From positions 1-64,000 of the forward strand of contig NZ_BBJP01000004.1 of assembly GCF_000739595.1 (NCBI RefSeq): a stretch of DNA of 64,000 bases, read 5' to 3'. The notes beneath the pieces were generated by a model. The model was not told the origin of the DNA. It ran no database searches and was given only the letters and a program-made list of their open reading frames with translations. This document shows positions 1 through 10,054 of this stretch, one piece after another. Within the stretch, counting starts at the first letter, position 1. Each line of letters opens with the position of its first letter. Source of the DNA: Halorubrum halophilum (GTDB taxonomy: Archaea > Halobacteriota > Halobacteria > Halobacteriales > Haloferacaceae). Both the position numbers and the translations under genes were made by a program.

Positions 1-134
1 AATAACATAAAACTAACTCGGCTGTGAAGCGCTCGCTCGGCTTCGCCGTGCGAGCGCGGTCATGGTTTCGTGAGTTCCGCGAAATCGCGCTGATGTGTGT
101 CGTCTATAACATCAAGCGCTTCGTCAAACAGTGA
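1..134 (+). pseudogene. Transposase C-terminal fragment
   Basis: The frame ending with the TGA at 132-134 reads as the C-terminal tail of a haloarchaeal DDE transposase of the IS4/IS5 type, with the recognisable run WFREFREI then VVYNIKRFVKQ. In the same frame there is a stop at 3-5, so either the upstream part is decayed or it belongs to another frame outside the window. Only about 42 codons are visible. A perfect 8-base arm palindrome (GCGCTCGC/GCGAGCGC, 29-57) lies inside this coding stretch. Assignment to an exact IS family is uncertain. Confidence 0.55.
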
Positions 135-167
135 ATCTCTACGCCTTACAGCGATTCAACACAGCCG

Positions 168-392
168 GTGGAGATCATTGGTCCGTTCTCAGTAGTAGTC
201 TCTCAACGAGTGGCTGATGAGATTGGTGTAAGCGAGCGCAATAGAAACCACAGGTACCTGCCTTCAGTAGATATTCGTGTTGGACCGCGCAGGCGAGAGC
301 CGGACACTGACTGGGTAGTTTTCGGGACAGATACAACGCCACCGCTGATGATGCGACAAAATCTGTCTTATACCACGAACGCTCTTGGGTAG
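168..392 (+). CDS. Short unrecognised open frame interrupted at the IS edge
   Basis: This 74-codon frame has no family I recognise. It ends with SYTTNALG just inside the left end of the IS1595-like element. Immediately after the element's right inner repeat, DNA can be read as YTTRAL, so the frame may be the front part of a gene cut by the insertion. GTG is the first available start. It may equally be chance coding between two IS remnants. Confidence 0.22.
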   Translation: MEIIGPFSVVVSQRVADEIGVSERNRNHRYLPSVDIRVGPRRREPDTDWVVFGTDTTPPLMMRQNLSYTTNALG

Positions 393-404
393 AGGATTGT
401 TGGT
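378..404 (+). repeat. Left terminal inverted repeat of the IS1595-like element
   Basis: Starts AACGCTCTTG and ends ATTGTTGGT. It pairs with 1351-1377 on the opposite strand at 21 of 27 positions. Confidence 0.7.
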
Positions 405-457
405 GAATTCTCAGCAGTAGCTGGAAGTCACAGCGGGCAAGGGTGACGCGGCCGCGT

Positions 458-1347
458 CACCCGACGAACGATGTTCCAATCAAGACGTTCGTCTCGGAGC
501 GACGCGCCGCGAATCTGCTGGCATAGATTCAGTGGCGTGACGGCGTCTATTGCCCACGTTGCCGTGGCGAATCTGTGATTCGGTACGGCAGCTATCGGGT
601 ATTTCAGCGGTATCTCTGTAAGGATTGCGACCGCACGTTCAACGATCAAACAGGCACAGTGTTCGAACACTCCGCAGTAGCGCTTAGAAAGTGGTTCCTC
701 GCAGTCAACACGTACATCCGTTTCAACGCGAGTCTCAGGCAGTTAGACGTAGAAATCGACGTTCCTTACAAGACGATCTACCGGCGCGTCCAGCGCTTCC
801 TACGATCGCTGGACGCGCCTCGACTACAATTTGAAGGCCCGATTGAGATCGACGAATTCTACGTGAAAGCTGGACTCAAAGGCCGCGAGCGCGACTAGCC
901 GTCGCGCTCGCGTGCTGTCACGCGCGAACGTGGATAACGCTGAGGACAAACTCCCCTCTTTGTTCTCGCAGATCGTGGCAGTGGTGAACGGTACGTGATC
1001 CCGGCGAAAGCCGCAACGGAATCGAAGATTCGACTCCTGCTGGCGGTCGGCCAGCAGGAGTCGTTAACTGTTTATACTGACGGCTTTCGGGCGTACGAAC
1101 CTCTTGAGGAGGACGACACATTCACTCGTGAATACGTCGTCCACGGTGACGGTGAGTATGTTAATGGAGACGTTCACATGAACACCTGCGAGAGCCACGC
1201 GTCGCTGGCGTGACGGTGGCTCTCGCCGCATCGAGGTTCTCCAAAGACAGACTCACACCGTATTTTCGAACGTTTCAGCTCTGCCGTGAAGTGTTCCGCA
1301 AACCAGGTGAAGAAGCGCTCAAAATAATCCTCGAAACTGTACTGTGA
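458..1347 (+). pseudogene. IS1595-family transposase, multiply disrupted
   Basis: The translation follows the ISH4-type transposase: a CPRC pair and CKDC pair (zinc ribbon), the core IEIDEFYVKAG with a catalytic Asp, YTDGFRAY with the second Asp, then VNTCESHASLA and the tail VFRKPGEEALK. The frame has amber codons at 524-526 (after NLLA) and 896-898 (Gln position after GRERD), then TAA at 935 and TGA at 941, and TGA at 1211. A one-base loss near 1237 shifts to the frame that ends at TGA 1345-1347. Five stops and one frameshift mean that it is dead. The true start is not clear; a likely N-terminus lies near 450-470. Confidence 0.9.
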
Positions 1348-1350
1348 CTC

Positions 1351-1377
1351 ACCAACAATCTATACCACAAGAGCGTT
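1351..1377 (-). repeat. Right terminal inverted repeat of the IS1595-like element
   Basis: Reverse complement begins AACGCTCTTGTGG and continues ATTGTTGGT, matching the left end. It contains the second copy of TATACCAC. Confidence 0.7.
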
Positions 1378-1599
1378 AACTAAAGACGGATGAGAACTAC
1401 CGTTCCGCGAACCGAAGACGCAGCACGAGTTAGACAAGTTCGACTCGGGCGCGCCACATATTGTAAAATTCTGTCGCGGCGGAGTTGATGTCAGTATTGA
1501 TGAGCCAATATCTGTTGGAACTAGTCACTAAGTAAGACGCCGAGACTGTGTTCGGAATGAGACGCTGAGAGACTATTTCCGGTCGCACGTCTGACTCAC
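1378..1599. other. Intergenic spacer with no recognised gene
   Basis: This stretch between the IS remnant and the first glycosyltransferase is of mixed composition and contains stops in all frames. I see no repeat, RNA gene or promoter that I can name. Confidence 0.5.
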
Positions 1600-2358
1600 T
1601 CAATTATCTTGGATTTGTCTAATAATACTTCTCATAGCGACAATTGGGGGCGTTAATATTCTCCCTAATGCAGGTAAGATATTCTTGAAGCCATTCATCC
1701 AAACGCGCTGGATGAGAAAAAGATCAATAAAATGATATCCTGGCTCAAGTATGAGCCCCCGGAGCGAGGGTTCAGTATGTTTCGCTTGAAGTCCGGTGTA
1801 ATTCCAGAATTTCTTCAGGAATCCGGTATAGCTCGTGTGTGTGTAATGAATTAACCCGTTTGACTCGATTGCTGGTAGTTGATACACATCACTGTCTTCC
1901 CTAGCAACTATTCCTTGGTGAAGCCGATCGGTAACCACAACTGTGCCCTTTTTCCACAACGTTGTGGTATAGTCGGGCCAGCTAAACTCGTACCAAGAAT
2001 CCAGAATAAAGTTCTTTCGCGGAACTTTAATTACGTCGTGTTCTTCTCGCTTTATAATCTGTTGTAGTGTTTCTGCGAGCGACTCTGGAATGCGCTCATC
2101 AGCATCGATCCGTAATATCCACTCATTGGTGGCCTCATCAATCCCATATTGGCGAAGTATCTCGAAGGATTCTTGATCAGGGGGCACTTCTCGAACTATA
2201 GTTTTATCAGCTAATTCAGATGCAATCTCATGAGTTGAGTCGGTGCTTTCGTTATCAACAACGATAACTTCATCACACCAATCAAGGGTTGCGATACAAT
2301 CGCGCAGATTTTCTTCCTCGTTGTGCGCAATAATGATCGCGGAAACTGGCGTACTCAT
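1600..2358 (-). CDS. Family 2 glycosyltransferase
   Basis: A 252-residue GT-A type transferase. The N-terminus has the nucleotide-sugar fold pattern AIIIAHNEEENL (residues 7-18), then EVIVVDNESTDST near 30-42, and the metal-binding motif RIDADER near residues 82-88. This architecture matches the WaaE/KdtX-like branch of GT2 that adds a sugar to a cell-surface glycan. There is no strong C-terminal membrane anchor, although hydrophobic segments occur near residues 205-245. It is divergent from the next glycosyltransferase, and both lie in DNA with much lower GC than the bulk of the window, close to aglG and aglB. A role in building the N-linked or surface glycan is inferred from position; the sugar is unknown. 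Confidence 0.85.
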   Translation of the reverse strand: MSTPVSAIIIAHNEEENLRDCIATLDWCDEVIVVDNESTDSTHEIASELADKTIVREVPPDQESFEILRQYGIDEATNEWILRIDADERIPESLAETLQQIIKREEHDVIKVPRKNFILDSWYEFSWPDYTTTLWKKGTVVVTDRLHQGIVAREDSDVYQLPAIESNGLIHYTHTSYTGFLKKFWNYTGLQAKHTEPSLRGLILEPGYHFIDLFLIQRVWMNGFKNILPALGRILTPPIVAMRSIIRQIQDN

Positions 2359-2491
2359 ATACTGGGTCGTTTATCGGACCCCTTCTTTTTTATCGTATTG
2401 GTCTGTTATGTCCTTCATTGATCACAAGACACGACTCACAGGTGGATACAAGTGGAAAAGCACTTTGGTTGCCACGCCTTATTATCGATAA
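2359..2491. promoter_or_regulatory. Divergent promoter region of two glycosyltransferase genes
   Basis: The 133-base AT-rich spacer lies between two divergent starts. On the minus strand a run reading GATAAAAAAG lies about 30-40 bases before the start at 2358. On the plus strand the sequence before 2492 is AT-rich (TTATTATCGATAA) but is too close to the start to be a clear TATA box. Confidence 0.4.
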
Positions 2492-3559
2492 ATGGACGTT
2501 CTAATGCTTCCTTTTTTCAGCGACAACCCCTATCAAGAATTGCTAGCCGAAGGTATCCGTGGCGAAGATATTGAGGTGACGACGCAAGAGGACCCTCTGC
2601 CATTCACCCCATTCATCCATCGGATTATATTTGGAAACGTTGATGTCCTCCACATCCACTGGACTCATCCCTACTTTCTCTTCGGCAGCAGAGATAACAT
2701 ATACAGGATTCCTGGAATCAGGATCGTCGCTTTGCTCGCTGCGTTTTGGTTCACAGTTCAAGTTCGAGTTGCCGGAAGATTCTGTGATAGGGTGGTATGG
2801 ACAGTCCATAACAAACATAACCACGAACAACGGTTCCTTCGGATTGATCGTTGGGTGAGCAGGCAACTTGGTCAGGCCGTAGATGTTGTACAGGCTTGGG
2901 ATGAGAATACCGCACAAGAGGTCTCAGACACGTTCGAGATACCCCGTTCGTCAATTGAATGTATCCCCCACGGGAACTACATCCCGGTTTATGACGATAC
3001 TGATGCCCCCTCGGTTGAGGAGGCACGTCAAGAACTCGGATTACAAGATTTTGATCGTGTTTTTTTATATTTCGGAATAATACGACCCTATAAGAATGTA
3101 CCCGGTTTGCTGAAAGCTTTCTCAAAGATCGATTCAAACACGTGTTTGCTAATCGCTGGAAACCCAATGAACGCTGAAGTAAAGAGAAATATCCAAGAAC
3201 TCGCAGTAGATGATCCACGTGTCAGGCTTGATTTGCGATATATCCCGGATAAGGAGGTTCCTAAGTTCTTTACTGCGTGTGATGCGGCTATTTTCCCTTA
3301 TAAAGACATTTTCAACTCTGGCTCTGTTGTACTCGCTATGAGTTTTGGACGTACGTTTCTAGCACCAGCAAAGGGGAGTATTCAGACAATCGCCCCGGAT
3401 GAAAATCTGCTGTACAATGACTTAGAATCCGGCCTTCGAAGGCTACAGCAAAAATCCCGGAGGGACCTACAAATAATCGGTGAGAGTAATCTAAAGGCAG
3501 CAAAGGATAATCATGACTGGGATAAAATATCTCGACAGACGGTAGAGTTGTACTCTTAG
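2492..3559 (+). CDS. GT4-like glycosyltransferase (GT-B fold)
   Basis: A 355-residue protein with the two-domain layout of GT-B enzymes. The N-terminal half includes DVLHIHWTHPYF (around 50-61) and VVWTVHNKHNH, as in family 4 enzymes. The C-terminal half begins FLYFGIIRPYKNVPGLLKAF (around 189-208), the donor-binding domain, and continues to CDAAIFPYKDIFNSGSV (around 263-279), where a polar residue replaces the Glu of the common EX7E motif. The last four bases overlap the end of the convergent aglG. Composition is low GC like its neighbour, which suggests a glycan cassette gained by transfer. Donor and acceptor sugars cannot be read from sequence. Confidence 0.8.
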   Translation: MDVLMLPFFSDNPYQELLAEGIRGEDIEVTTQEDPLPFTPFIHRIIFGNVDVLHIHWTHPYFLFGSRDNIYRIPGIRIVALLAAFWFTVQVRVAGRFCDRVVWTVHNKHNHEQRFLRIDRWVSRQLGQAVDVVQAWDENTAQEVSDTFEIPRSSIECIPHGNYIPVYDDTDAPSVEEARQELGLQDFDRVFLYFGIIRPYKNVPGLLKAFSKIDSNTCLLIAGNPMNAEVKRNIQELAVDDPRVRLDLRYIPDKEVPKFFTACDAAIFPYKDIFNSGSVVLAMSFGRTFLAPAKGSIQTIAPDENLLYNDLESGLRRLQQKSRRDLQIIGESNLKAAKDNHDWDKISRQTVELYS

Positions 3560-4494
3560 CTGTTTGCTTTTTCCACTATGTCCGGTGTTAACATCGCATA
3601 CAGGTACCCGAACCCTACAGCTCCTGTAAACACAAAGATTGACACCAACTGCTTCACGCCTGCTAGTGACGGCGATTGGATCAAGTCTTTCACTCGTCTC
3701 GGCACAAAGCATGTCAATAGTTGTTTCAGATAGTCCCCCTTGGCGTCGGGCGCGTCCGGATACAGGAGGTCCATAACCCGTTTCGAATACCCCTGCCAGA
3801 ACGACCGCGACACCAGCCACCGGAACTCCCCGCGGTACTCGAACAGGGTGTGATACACGACCGCGTCCTCGGTGTACACCATCCCCTGTCCAAACTCCTC
3901 CAGCAGCCGAATCCCCACGGGCGCCTCGTGCGCCTGTAGGTGTTTGTCGCCCTTCCGGCCCGTGTTCGGGTCGTAGCCGCCGACCTCCAGGAACGCCTCG
4001 CGTCGGTACGAGATGTTCGATCCGTACGTGTTTCGGACCTCCTCGCCGTCCTCGGCGAACCCCGGCTCGACGCAGCCGACGAGCCAGTAGAACTCCTCGG
4101 GGAAGAAGTCGGGTCGCTCCCCCTGCCAGTTCGGGCGCACGTCGCCGCCGGCCGCGATGGCGTCCGTCTCCTCGTACACGTCGACGAGGTTCGCGATCCA
4201 GTCTTCCTCGGCCACCCCGTCGTCGTCGATGAACGCGACGATCTCGCCCGACGCCAGCTCCGCGCCCCGTGTCCGACTGTAGGAGATGCCCTGATTCTCG
4301 TCGTTGTCGGAGATCACGACGTTCTCGTTGTCCCCGAAGTCCTCGACCGCGCGCTCGTACACGTCGGGGTTGCCGTCGATCACGAGCACGACCTCGATCG
4401 GGTCATGGGTCTGCGCGAGCGCGCTCTCGACGGCCTCGGTAAACACGTCGTAGCGCTCCATCGTGTACGTGCAAACGACGACGGAGACCTTCAT
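3556..4494 (-). CDS. aglG: AglG-like glycosyltransferase of the N-glycosylation pathway
   Basis: A 312-residue family 2 transferase with N-terminal VSVVVCTYTMERYDV, the segment VVLVIDGNPDVY and the metal motif FIDDDGVAEEDW near residues 87-98. It resembles Haloferax AglG, which transfers a glucuronic acid to a dolichol-linked sugar on the cytoplasmic face. The gene sits back to back with aglB, as in Haloferax. A hydrophobic C-terminal segment (VSIFVFTGAVGFGYLYAML) could anchor it. I chose ATG 4494 (MKVSVVV); an earlier in-frame start at 4521 would add nine residues without domain support. The last ~170 bases (3556-3725) are poorer in GC than the rest of the gene, so the 3' end looks recombined. 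The exact sugar specificity is inferred only. Confidence 0.8.
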   Translation of the reverse strand: MKVSVVVCTYTMERYDVFTEAVESALAQTHDPIEVVLVIDGNPDVYERAVEDFGDNENVVISDNDENQGISYSRTRGAELASGEIVAFIDDDGVAEEDWIANLVDVYEETDAIAAGGDVRPNWQGERPDFFPEEFYWLVGCVEPGFAEDGEEVRNTYGSNISYRREAFLEVGGYDPNTGRKGDKHLQAHEAPVGIRLLEEFGQGMVYTEDAVVYHTLFEYRGEFRWLVSRSFWQGYSKRVMDLLYPDAPDAKGDYLKQLLTCFVPRRVKDLIQSPSLAGVKQLVSIFVFTGAVGFGYLYAMLTPDIVEKANS

Positions 4495-4548
4495 TATCGC
4501 CGACTCTCTCGCCCGGATCAATAAGGATTCTGACCCGCCGCCGGGCGG

Positions 4549-4555
4549 TATATAA
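4549..4555 (+). promoter_or_regulatory. TATA box upstream of aglB
   Basis: TATATAA lies 37-43 bases before the aglB ATG in an otherwise GC-rich spacer, giving a predicted transcript start near 4577-4581 and a short leader. The 97-base spacer also has to carry the aglG promoter on the other strand, where a CTTATTGATC run may serve. Confidence 0.6.
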
Positions 4556-4591
4556 CAAGCCTTATGGAGGTTTTGCGAGTGACATCGTGTA

Positions 4592-7500
4592 ATGAGTCAG
4601 CAAACCGACGCCGTCGACGCCGACGGGGGATCGCCTCTCGACGCGCTGCGACGGTGGTATCACGTCCCGATCCTCCTCGGGGCGCTCGCGTTCATGCTGT
4701 GGACTCGCCTCCGGTCGTACGGTAACTTCATCCAAGACGGCGAGGTGTACTTCCGCGGCAACGACGCGTGGTATCACTTCCGCGAGACGAGCTACCTCCT
4801 CGAAAACTGGCCGAACACGCTCCCCTTCGACGTGTGGACCGGCTTCCCGTACGGCCGGTCGGCCGGCCAGTTCGGGACGCTCTGGGACCACATCATGGCG
4901 GTGAGCGTCTGGATCGCCCGTCCCATCATGGGAAGCACCGAAGAGGTCCTGCTGATCATGGCCCCCATCGCGGGAGCGCTCGTTGCGGTTCCGACCTACT
5001 TCATCGCTCGGCGGTTCGTCGATCGCTTTGCGGCCCTCGCCGCGGTCGTCGTGCTTGCGCTCCTCCCGGGAACCTTCTTCAGCTACAGTCTCGTCGGCTT
5101 CCCGGACCACAGCGCGGCCGAGGTGCTCTTCCAGAGTATCGCCGTCCTCGCGTTCCTCGTCGCCTTCGCGGTCGCCGAACGGGAGGCACCGGTCTGGGAA
5201 CTCGTCGTCGATCGGGACTGGACCGCCCTCAAGCGTCCCGCCGCGTACGCGGCCGCCGCGGGCGTGGCGCTCGGTCTCTACATGTGGACGTGGCAGCCGG
5301 GCGTCCTCATGGTGGGGTTCACCGGCGTCTTCCTCGCGGTCAAGATCACGAGCGACGTGTACCACGAGAGGAGCCCCGAGCCGATCGCCTTCGCGGGCGC
5401 GGTGTCGATGGCCGTCGCCGGGCTGATGCAGGTGATTCCGCTCGACAACTTCTCGTTCGCCGTCACCAGCTACTCGCTCACGCAGGTCATTCTCCCCCTC
5501 GGCGTCGCCGTCGGCGCCGTCTTCCTCGCGTGGCTCGCTCGCCAGTGGGAATCGCGCGACCTCGAGACGATGACCTACCCGCCCGCGGTCGGCGGCCTCA
5601 TCCTCGCGTCCATGGGCGTCGTCTGGCTCGCGCTCCCCTCGCTGTGGTCGACGCTCACGAGTAACCTGTTGAACTTCGTCGGCTTCAGCGCCCGCGCGAC
5701 GTTCCAGACGATCGGCGAAGGCCAACCCCCCCTCCAAGACGCCTCCTTCGCCGACTTCGTGCTCTCGGAGTACGGGCTCGCCTTCTTCCTCGCGCTCGCC
5801 GCAGTCCTCTACGTCGTCGCCCGGCCCCTCTACCGCTCCGACGACGCGAACCACACGCTCTACATCCCGGCCGCGCTCGCCGTGGTCGGGTCCGTCTACG
5901 CGGTTCCCCAACTCTACGACGCGATTGGCGGCGTCGTCGGCGTGGGCTGGCAGGTGGTCGGGCTCGTCGTCGCCGCGGCCTTCCTCGTCGGTGCGACGTT
6001 CCTCGTCGAGTACGACACCGAGGACCTCTACTTCATCGTGTGGGCGGCGTTCATCGGCAGCGCCGCGTTCACCCAGACCCGATTCAACTACTACCTCGCG
6101 GTGATCGTCGCGGTCGGCGCGGCGTACTTCGTCCAGCTTGCCGTCGACTTCCTGCGTCTGCGCTCGCTCGACGAAGCCCGCGACATCGAGGGATGGCAGG
6201 CGATGGGCGCGCTCGTGCTCGTCGTCATCGTCCTCGTCCCGCTGGTCGCGATGGCGACGCCGGTGTGGGCCGCGGGCGCGAACACCGGCCCAGGCAGCGT
6301 CACGCAGTGGGACGGGAGCCTCCAGTGGATGAACGACGAGACGCCCACGCCGGGCGAGCTCGAGGGCGCCGACAACCCCATGGAGCTGTACGGCACCTAC
6401 GAGCGCCCCGCCGACGGCGACTTCGAGTATCCGGAGGGCGCGTACGGCGTGCAGTCGTGGTGGGACTACGGGCACTGGATCACCACCCGCGCCGAGCGCA
6501 TCCCGAACGCGAACCCGTTCCAGCAGAACGCGAACGAAGCCGCCGACTACCTCCTCGCGCCCAGCGAGGAGGCGTCCCGCGAGGTGCTCGCCAGCCAGAG
6601 CACGGAGGGTGAACACACCCGCTACGTGATGGTCGACTCGCAGATGGCCTCGCCCAACTCCAAGTTCGGCGCGCCCGTCACGTTCTACTCGGGCAACGAG
6701 ACGCGCTCGGACTTCAACCGCGTTCTCTACCAGCAGACGGAGCAGGGCGGGTTCCAGACGGTGATGCAGGTGAACACCCAACGGTATCACGAGAGCCAGA
6801 TGATCCGGCTGTACGAGCACTACGGCAGCGCGGTCGACCCCGCGCCGGTCGTCGTCGACTGGGAGACCCAGACCGCCCAGACAGCGAGCGGCGAGCAGGT
6901 CGACGTCGACACGCTTCCGGAGGATCAGGGCGCGACGATCCGACAGTTCGACAACGTCTCTGCGGCCCGCGCGTACGTCGAAGAAGACGGGAGCGCCCAG
7001 ATCGGCGGCGTCGGTGACCTCCCCTCGGAGCGCGTCGAGGCCCTCGAGAACCACCGACTCGTTCACGCGTCGGAGGCGGCGGGGCAGTCGCCGTCGGCGC
7101 TGCAGGTGCAGGTCCTCCAGCAGTTCGGCGTCGACGTCCAGAGCGTCCTCGGCGAGTCGACCCTGCAGGCCTTCCAAGACGACTTCGTGAAGACGTTCGA
7201 ACGCGTCCCCGGCGCGACGATCGAGGGCTCGGGCGCGGAGCCCGGCCAGGAGGTCGAAGCGACCGTCGAGCTCGAAAAGTCCACGGGAGACACCTTCGAG
7301 TACACCCAGTACGCCGAGGCCGACGCGAACGGGGACTTCGAGCTCACGGTCCCCTACTCGACGACGGGATACGACGAGTTCGGCCCCGAGAACGGCTACA
7401 CGAACACGAGCGTTCGCGCGACCGGTCCGTACCAGCTCTCGACCGGGCTCTCGATCGATAACGGCACCGCAAGCGCGCTCACTGGCACGGTGAACGTGAC

Positions 7501-7738
7501 CGAAGCGCAAGTCGTCGGCGCGGACGACGCGGCCGCCACGGTCGAACTCGAAGAGACGACTCTCGGCGGCGGCGAAGGCGAGGACGGCAGTGACGGTAGC
7601 AGCGACACCAGCAATAGCGACGGACCCAGCGGCAGCGACAGTACCGCCAACGACGACGGGAACACGACGAACGCGCTAACGGCGGCCGACGCGCTCGCCA
7701 TCGACGCGTCCGCCGATCCCTCCCTTACCACGGCGTAA
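4592..7738 (+). CDS. aglB: Oligosaccharyltransferase AglB (STT3 family)
   Basis: This 1048-residue membrane enzyme moves the lipid-linked glycan onto Asn of secreted proteins at the outer face of the membrane. A first external loop carries the acidic motif GNDAWYHF with Asp58, which fits metal binding in STT3. About a dozen hydrophobic helices run to about residue 560, followed by the catalytic-site signature WWDYG at 623-627. A soluble beta-rich region follows, and the last ~60 residues are Ser/Asp/Gly-rich and possibly disordered. It has its own TATA box and is divergent from aglG. The following DUF368 gene is on the same strand 101 bases downstream. Identity is very secure; the attached glycan is unknown. 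Confidence 0.97.
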   Translation: MSQQTDAVDADGGSPLDALRRWYHVPILLGALAFMLWTRLRSYGNFIQDGEVYFRGNDAWYHFRETSYLLENWPNTLPFDVWTGFPYGRSAGQFGTLWDHIMAVSVWIARPIMGSTEEVLLIMAPIAGALVAVPTYFIARRFVDRFAALAAVVVLALLPGTFFSYSLVGFPDHSAAEVLFQSIAVLAFLVAFAVAEREAPVWELVVDRDWTALKRPAAYAAAAGVALGLYMWTWQPGVLMVGFTGVFLAVKITSDVYHERSPEPIAFAGAVSMAVAGLMQVIPLDNFSFAVTSYSLTQVILPLGVAVGAVFLAWLARQWESRDLETMTYPPAVGGLILASMGVVWLALPSLWSTLTSNLLNFVGFSARATFQTIGEGQPPLQDASFADFVLSEYGLAFFLALAAVLYVVARPLYRSDDANHTLYIPAALAVVGSVYAVPQLYDAIGGVVGVGWQVVGLVVAAAFLVGATFLVEYDTEDLYFIVWAAFIGSAAFTQTRFNYYLAVIVAVGAAYFVQLAVDFLRLRSLDEARDIEGWQAMGALVLVVIVLVPLVAMATPVWAAGANTGPGSVTQWDGSLQWMNDETPTPGELEGADNPMELYGTYERPADGDFEYPEGAYGVQSWWDYGHWITTRAERIPNANPFQQNANEAADYLLAPSEEASREVLASQSTEGEHTRYVMVDSQMASPNSKFGAPVTFYSGNETRSDFNRVLYQQTEQGGFQTVMQVNTQRYHESQMIRLYEHYGSAVDPAPVVVDWETQTAQTASGEQVDVDTLPEDQGATIRQFDNVSAARAYVEEDGSAQIGGVGDLPSERVEALENHRLVHASEAAGQSPSALQVQVLQQFGVDVQSVLGESTLQAFQDDFVKTFERVPGATIEGSGAEPGQEVEATVELEKSTGDTFEYTQYAEADANGDFELTVPYSTTGYDEFGPENGYTNTSVRATGPYQLSTGLSIDNGTASALTGTVNVTEAQVVGADDAAATVELEETTLGGGEGEDGSDGSSDTSNSDGPSGSDSTANDDGNTTNALTAADALAIDASADPSLTTA

Positions 7739-7839
7739 CGTCGGATCACTGTCGCACCGCCTCCAGTTTTATCAGTTGGCCGCGTGTACCGAGTAAATAT
7801 CTCGTCGTACGACCGCCTCCCGAATGACCGTGGTAGTAC

Positions 7840-8784
<945 letters not shown>

Positions 8785-8878
8785 CCGCGGCCGACGCACG
8801 TCGGAGTACCGCCTCCTCGAAGCGACTCGCTCGCCACGGACCGCAGGTTGAAGTCCGCGCTCGTCGAAGGCGAGAGCG

Positions 8879-10054
8879 ATGCGAACGCGCCGGACCCTGC
8901 TGACATCGGGCGTCGCCGGGCTCGCTGGGATCGCCGGGTGTACCGCTATGCCCCCGACTGCGAACGACGAGAGCCTCGGAGCGACCGGCGACGACGCCGA
9001 AACGGGCGATAACGACGCTGATGCGGGCGACGAGGACGACTCCACCGAGGGCGACGCGACCCGGATAGGGTTCGTCGGCGACCTGATGCTCGGTCGGAGC
9101 GTCAACGAGCGGTGGGCCGACGACGATACTCCCGAAAACGTCTGGGGGTCGACACTCTCGCGACTCCAAGAACTCGACGGACTGGTCGGAAACCTGGAGT
9201 GTTGCGTCTCCAATCGTGGGACGCGCTGGCCGGACAAGGGGTATTACTTCCGGTCGGATCCCGACTTCGCCGTGCCGGCCTTGGAGGCCGCAGGCGCTGC
9301 GTTCGTCTCGCTCGCGAACAACCACGTCCTTGACTACAGCGAGCCTGCGCTCCGAGACACCGACTCGCACCTGACCGACGCCGGGATCGCACACGCCGGC
9401 GCCGGCACCGACAGCGACTCCGCGCTCGAACCCGCGGCCTTCGAGGCGGGCGATCTGACCGTCGCGGCCTTCGGGCTCACCGACCAGTCCGAGGAGTTCG
9501 CCGCGGGAGCGTCGGAGCCGGGGACCGCCTTTGCGACGCTCGATCCGTCCGTGCCCGCGACGCGCTCGCTGGTCGAGACGGTTCTCGAGCGCGCGGCGGA
9601 ACACGACCCCGACCTCGTCGTCGCGTCGCTCCACTGGGGACCGAACTGGGAGACCGAACCTCGGGCGGTCCACGAGCGGTTCGGCCGGTGGCTGATCGAT
9701 CAGGGTGTCGACGTGGTTCACGGCCACAGCGCACACGTTCTCCAAGGCGTCGAGGTGTACCACGGGCGCCCGATCATCTACGACGCGGGGGACTTCGTCG
9801 ACGACTATGTCGACTACATCGACCGGGAGGGCGTCCACAACAAGCGGAGCGCCCTCTTCGAACTGGTGGTGCGTGACGGCAACCTTGACGAACTGGTCGT
9901 CGAGCCGATCGAGATCGTCGACGAGGCGGCGACGCTGGCGGACGACGACATCGCCGAGTGGGTGCGCGATACCCTCACAGCGCGTTCTGCGGCGTTCGAC
10001 ACCGAAGTCGAGCGGAGCGGCGACCGGTTGGCGTTCCCGCTGAGCGAGGAGTGA
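8879..10054 (+). CDS. CapA-family metallophosphatase-like lipoprotein
   Basis: A 391-residue protein. Its N-terminus has twin Arg at 4-5, a hydrophobic stretch and a lipobox ending in Cys21 (AGIAGC), so it should be a Tat-exported lipoprotein. An acidic linker follows. The CapA domain shows GFVGDLMLGRSV (about 63-74), NLECCVSN, SLANNHVLDY (about 143-152), LHWGPNWE and VHGHSAHVLQG (about 279-289), which are the metal and catalytic positions of the poly-gamma-glutamate synthesis protein CapA fold. CapA-like enzymes act on surface polymers; the substrate here is unknown. It lies just after the DUF368 gene, consistent with a cell-surface theme, but there is no direct link. Confidence 0.87.
   Translation: MRTRRTLLTSGVAGLAGIAGCTAMPPTANDESLGATGDDAETGDNDADAGDEDDSTEGDATRIGFVGDLMLGRSVNERWADDDTPENVWGSTLSRLQELDGLVGNLECCVSNRGTRWPDKGYYFRSDPDFAVPALEAAGAAFVSLANNHVLDYSEPALRDTDSHLTDAGIAHAGAGTDSDSALEPAAFEAGDLTVAAFGLTDQSEEFAAGASEPGTAFATLDPSVPATRSLVETVLERAAEHDPDLVVASLHWGPNWETEPRAVHERFGRWLIDQGVDVVHGHSAHVLQGVEVYHGRPIIYDAGDFVDDYVDYIDREGVHNKRSALFELVVRDGNLDELVVEPIEIVDEAATLADDDIAEWVRDTLTARSAAFDTEVERSGDRLAFPLSEE

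Larger units (their letters stand above)
378..1377 (+). mobile_element. Decayed IS1595-family (ISH4-like) insertion sequence
   Basis: A degenerate transposase is bracketed by 27-base inverted ends at 378-404 and 1351-1377, identical at 21 of 27 positions, with the outer ten bases (AACGCTCTTG) and inner nine (ATTGTTGGT) matching exactly. The octamer TATACCAC also occurs as a direct repeat at 369-376 and 1361-1368. Eight bases is the duplication length known for IS1595 elements, but the octamer sits inside the right inverted repeat, so the exact ends are not resolved. The element cannot be autonomous because its transposase is broken in several places. Confidence 0.8.

Noticed and set aside
29-57. 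GC-rich palindrome near the window start as a terminator
   Set aside because: It lies inside the reading frame of the transposase tail and has no T-run after it.
4562-7510. 982-codon open frame on the minus strand across aglB
   Set aside because: It is the antisense shadow of aglB caused by the codon bias of GC-rich DNA. Its translation is Arg/Val/Asp-rich without domains, while the plus strand encodes clear AglB motifs.
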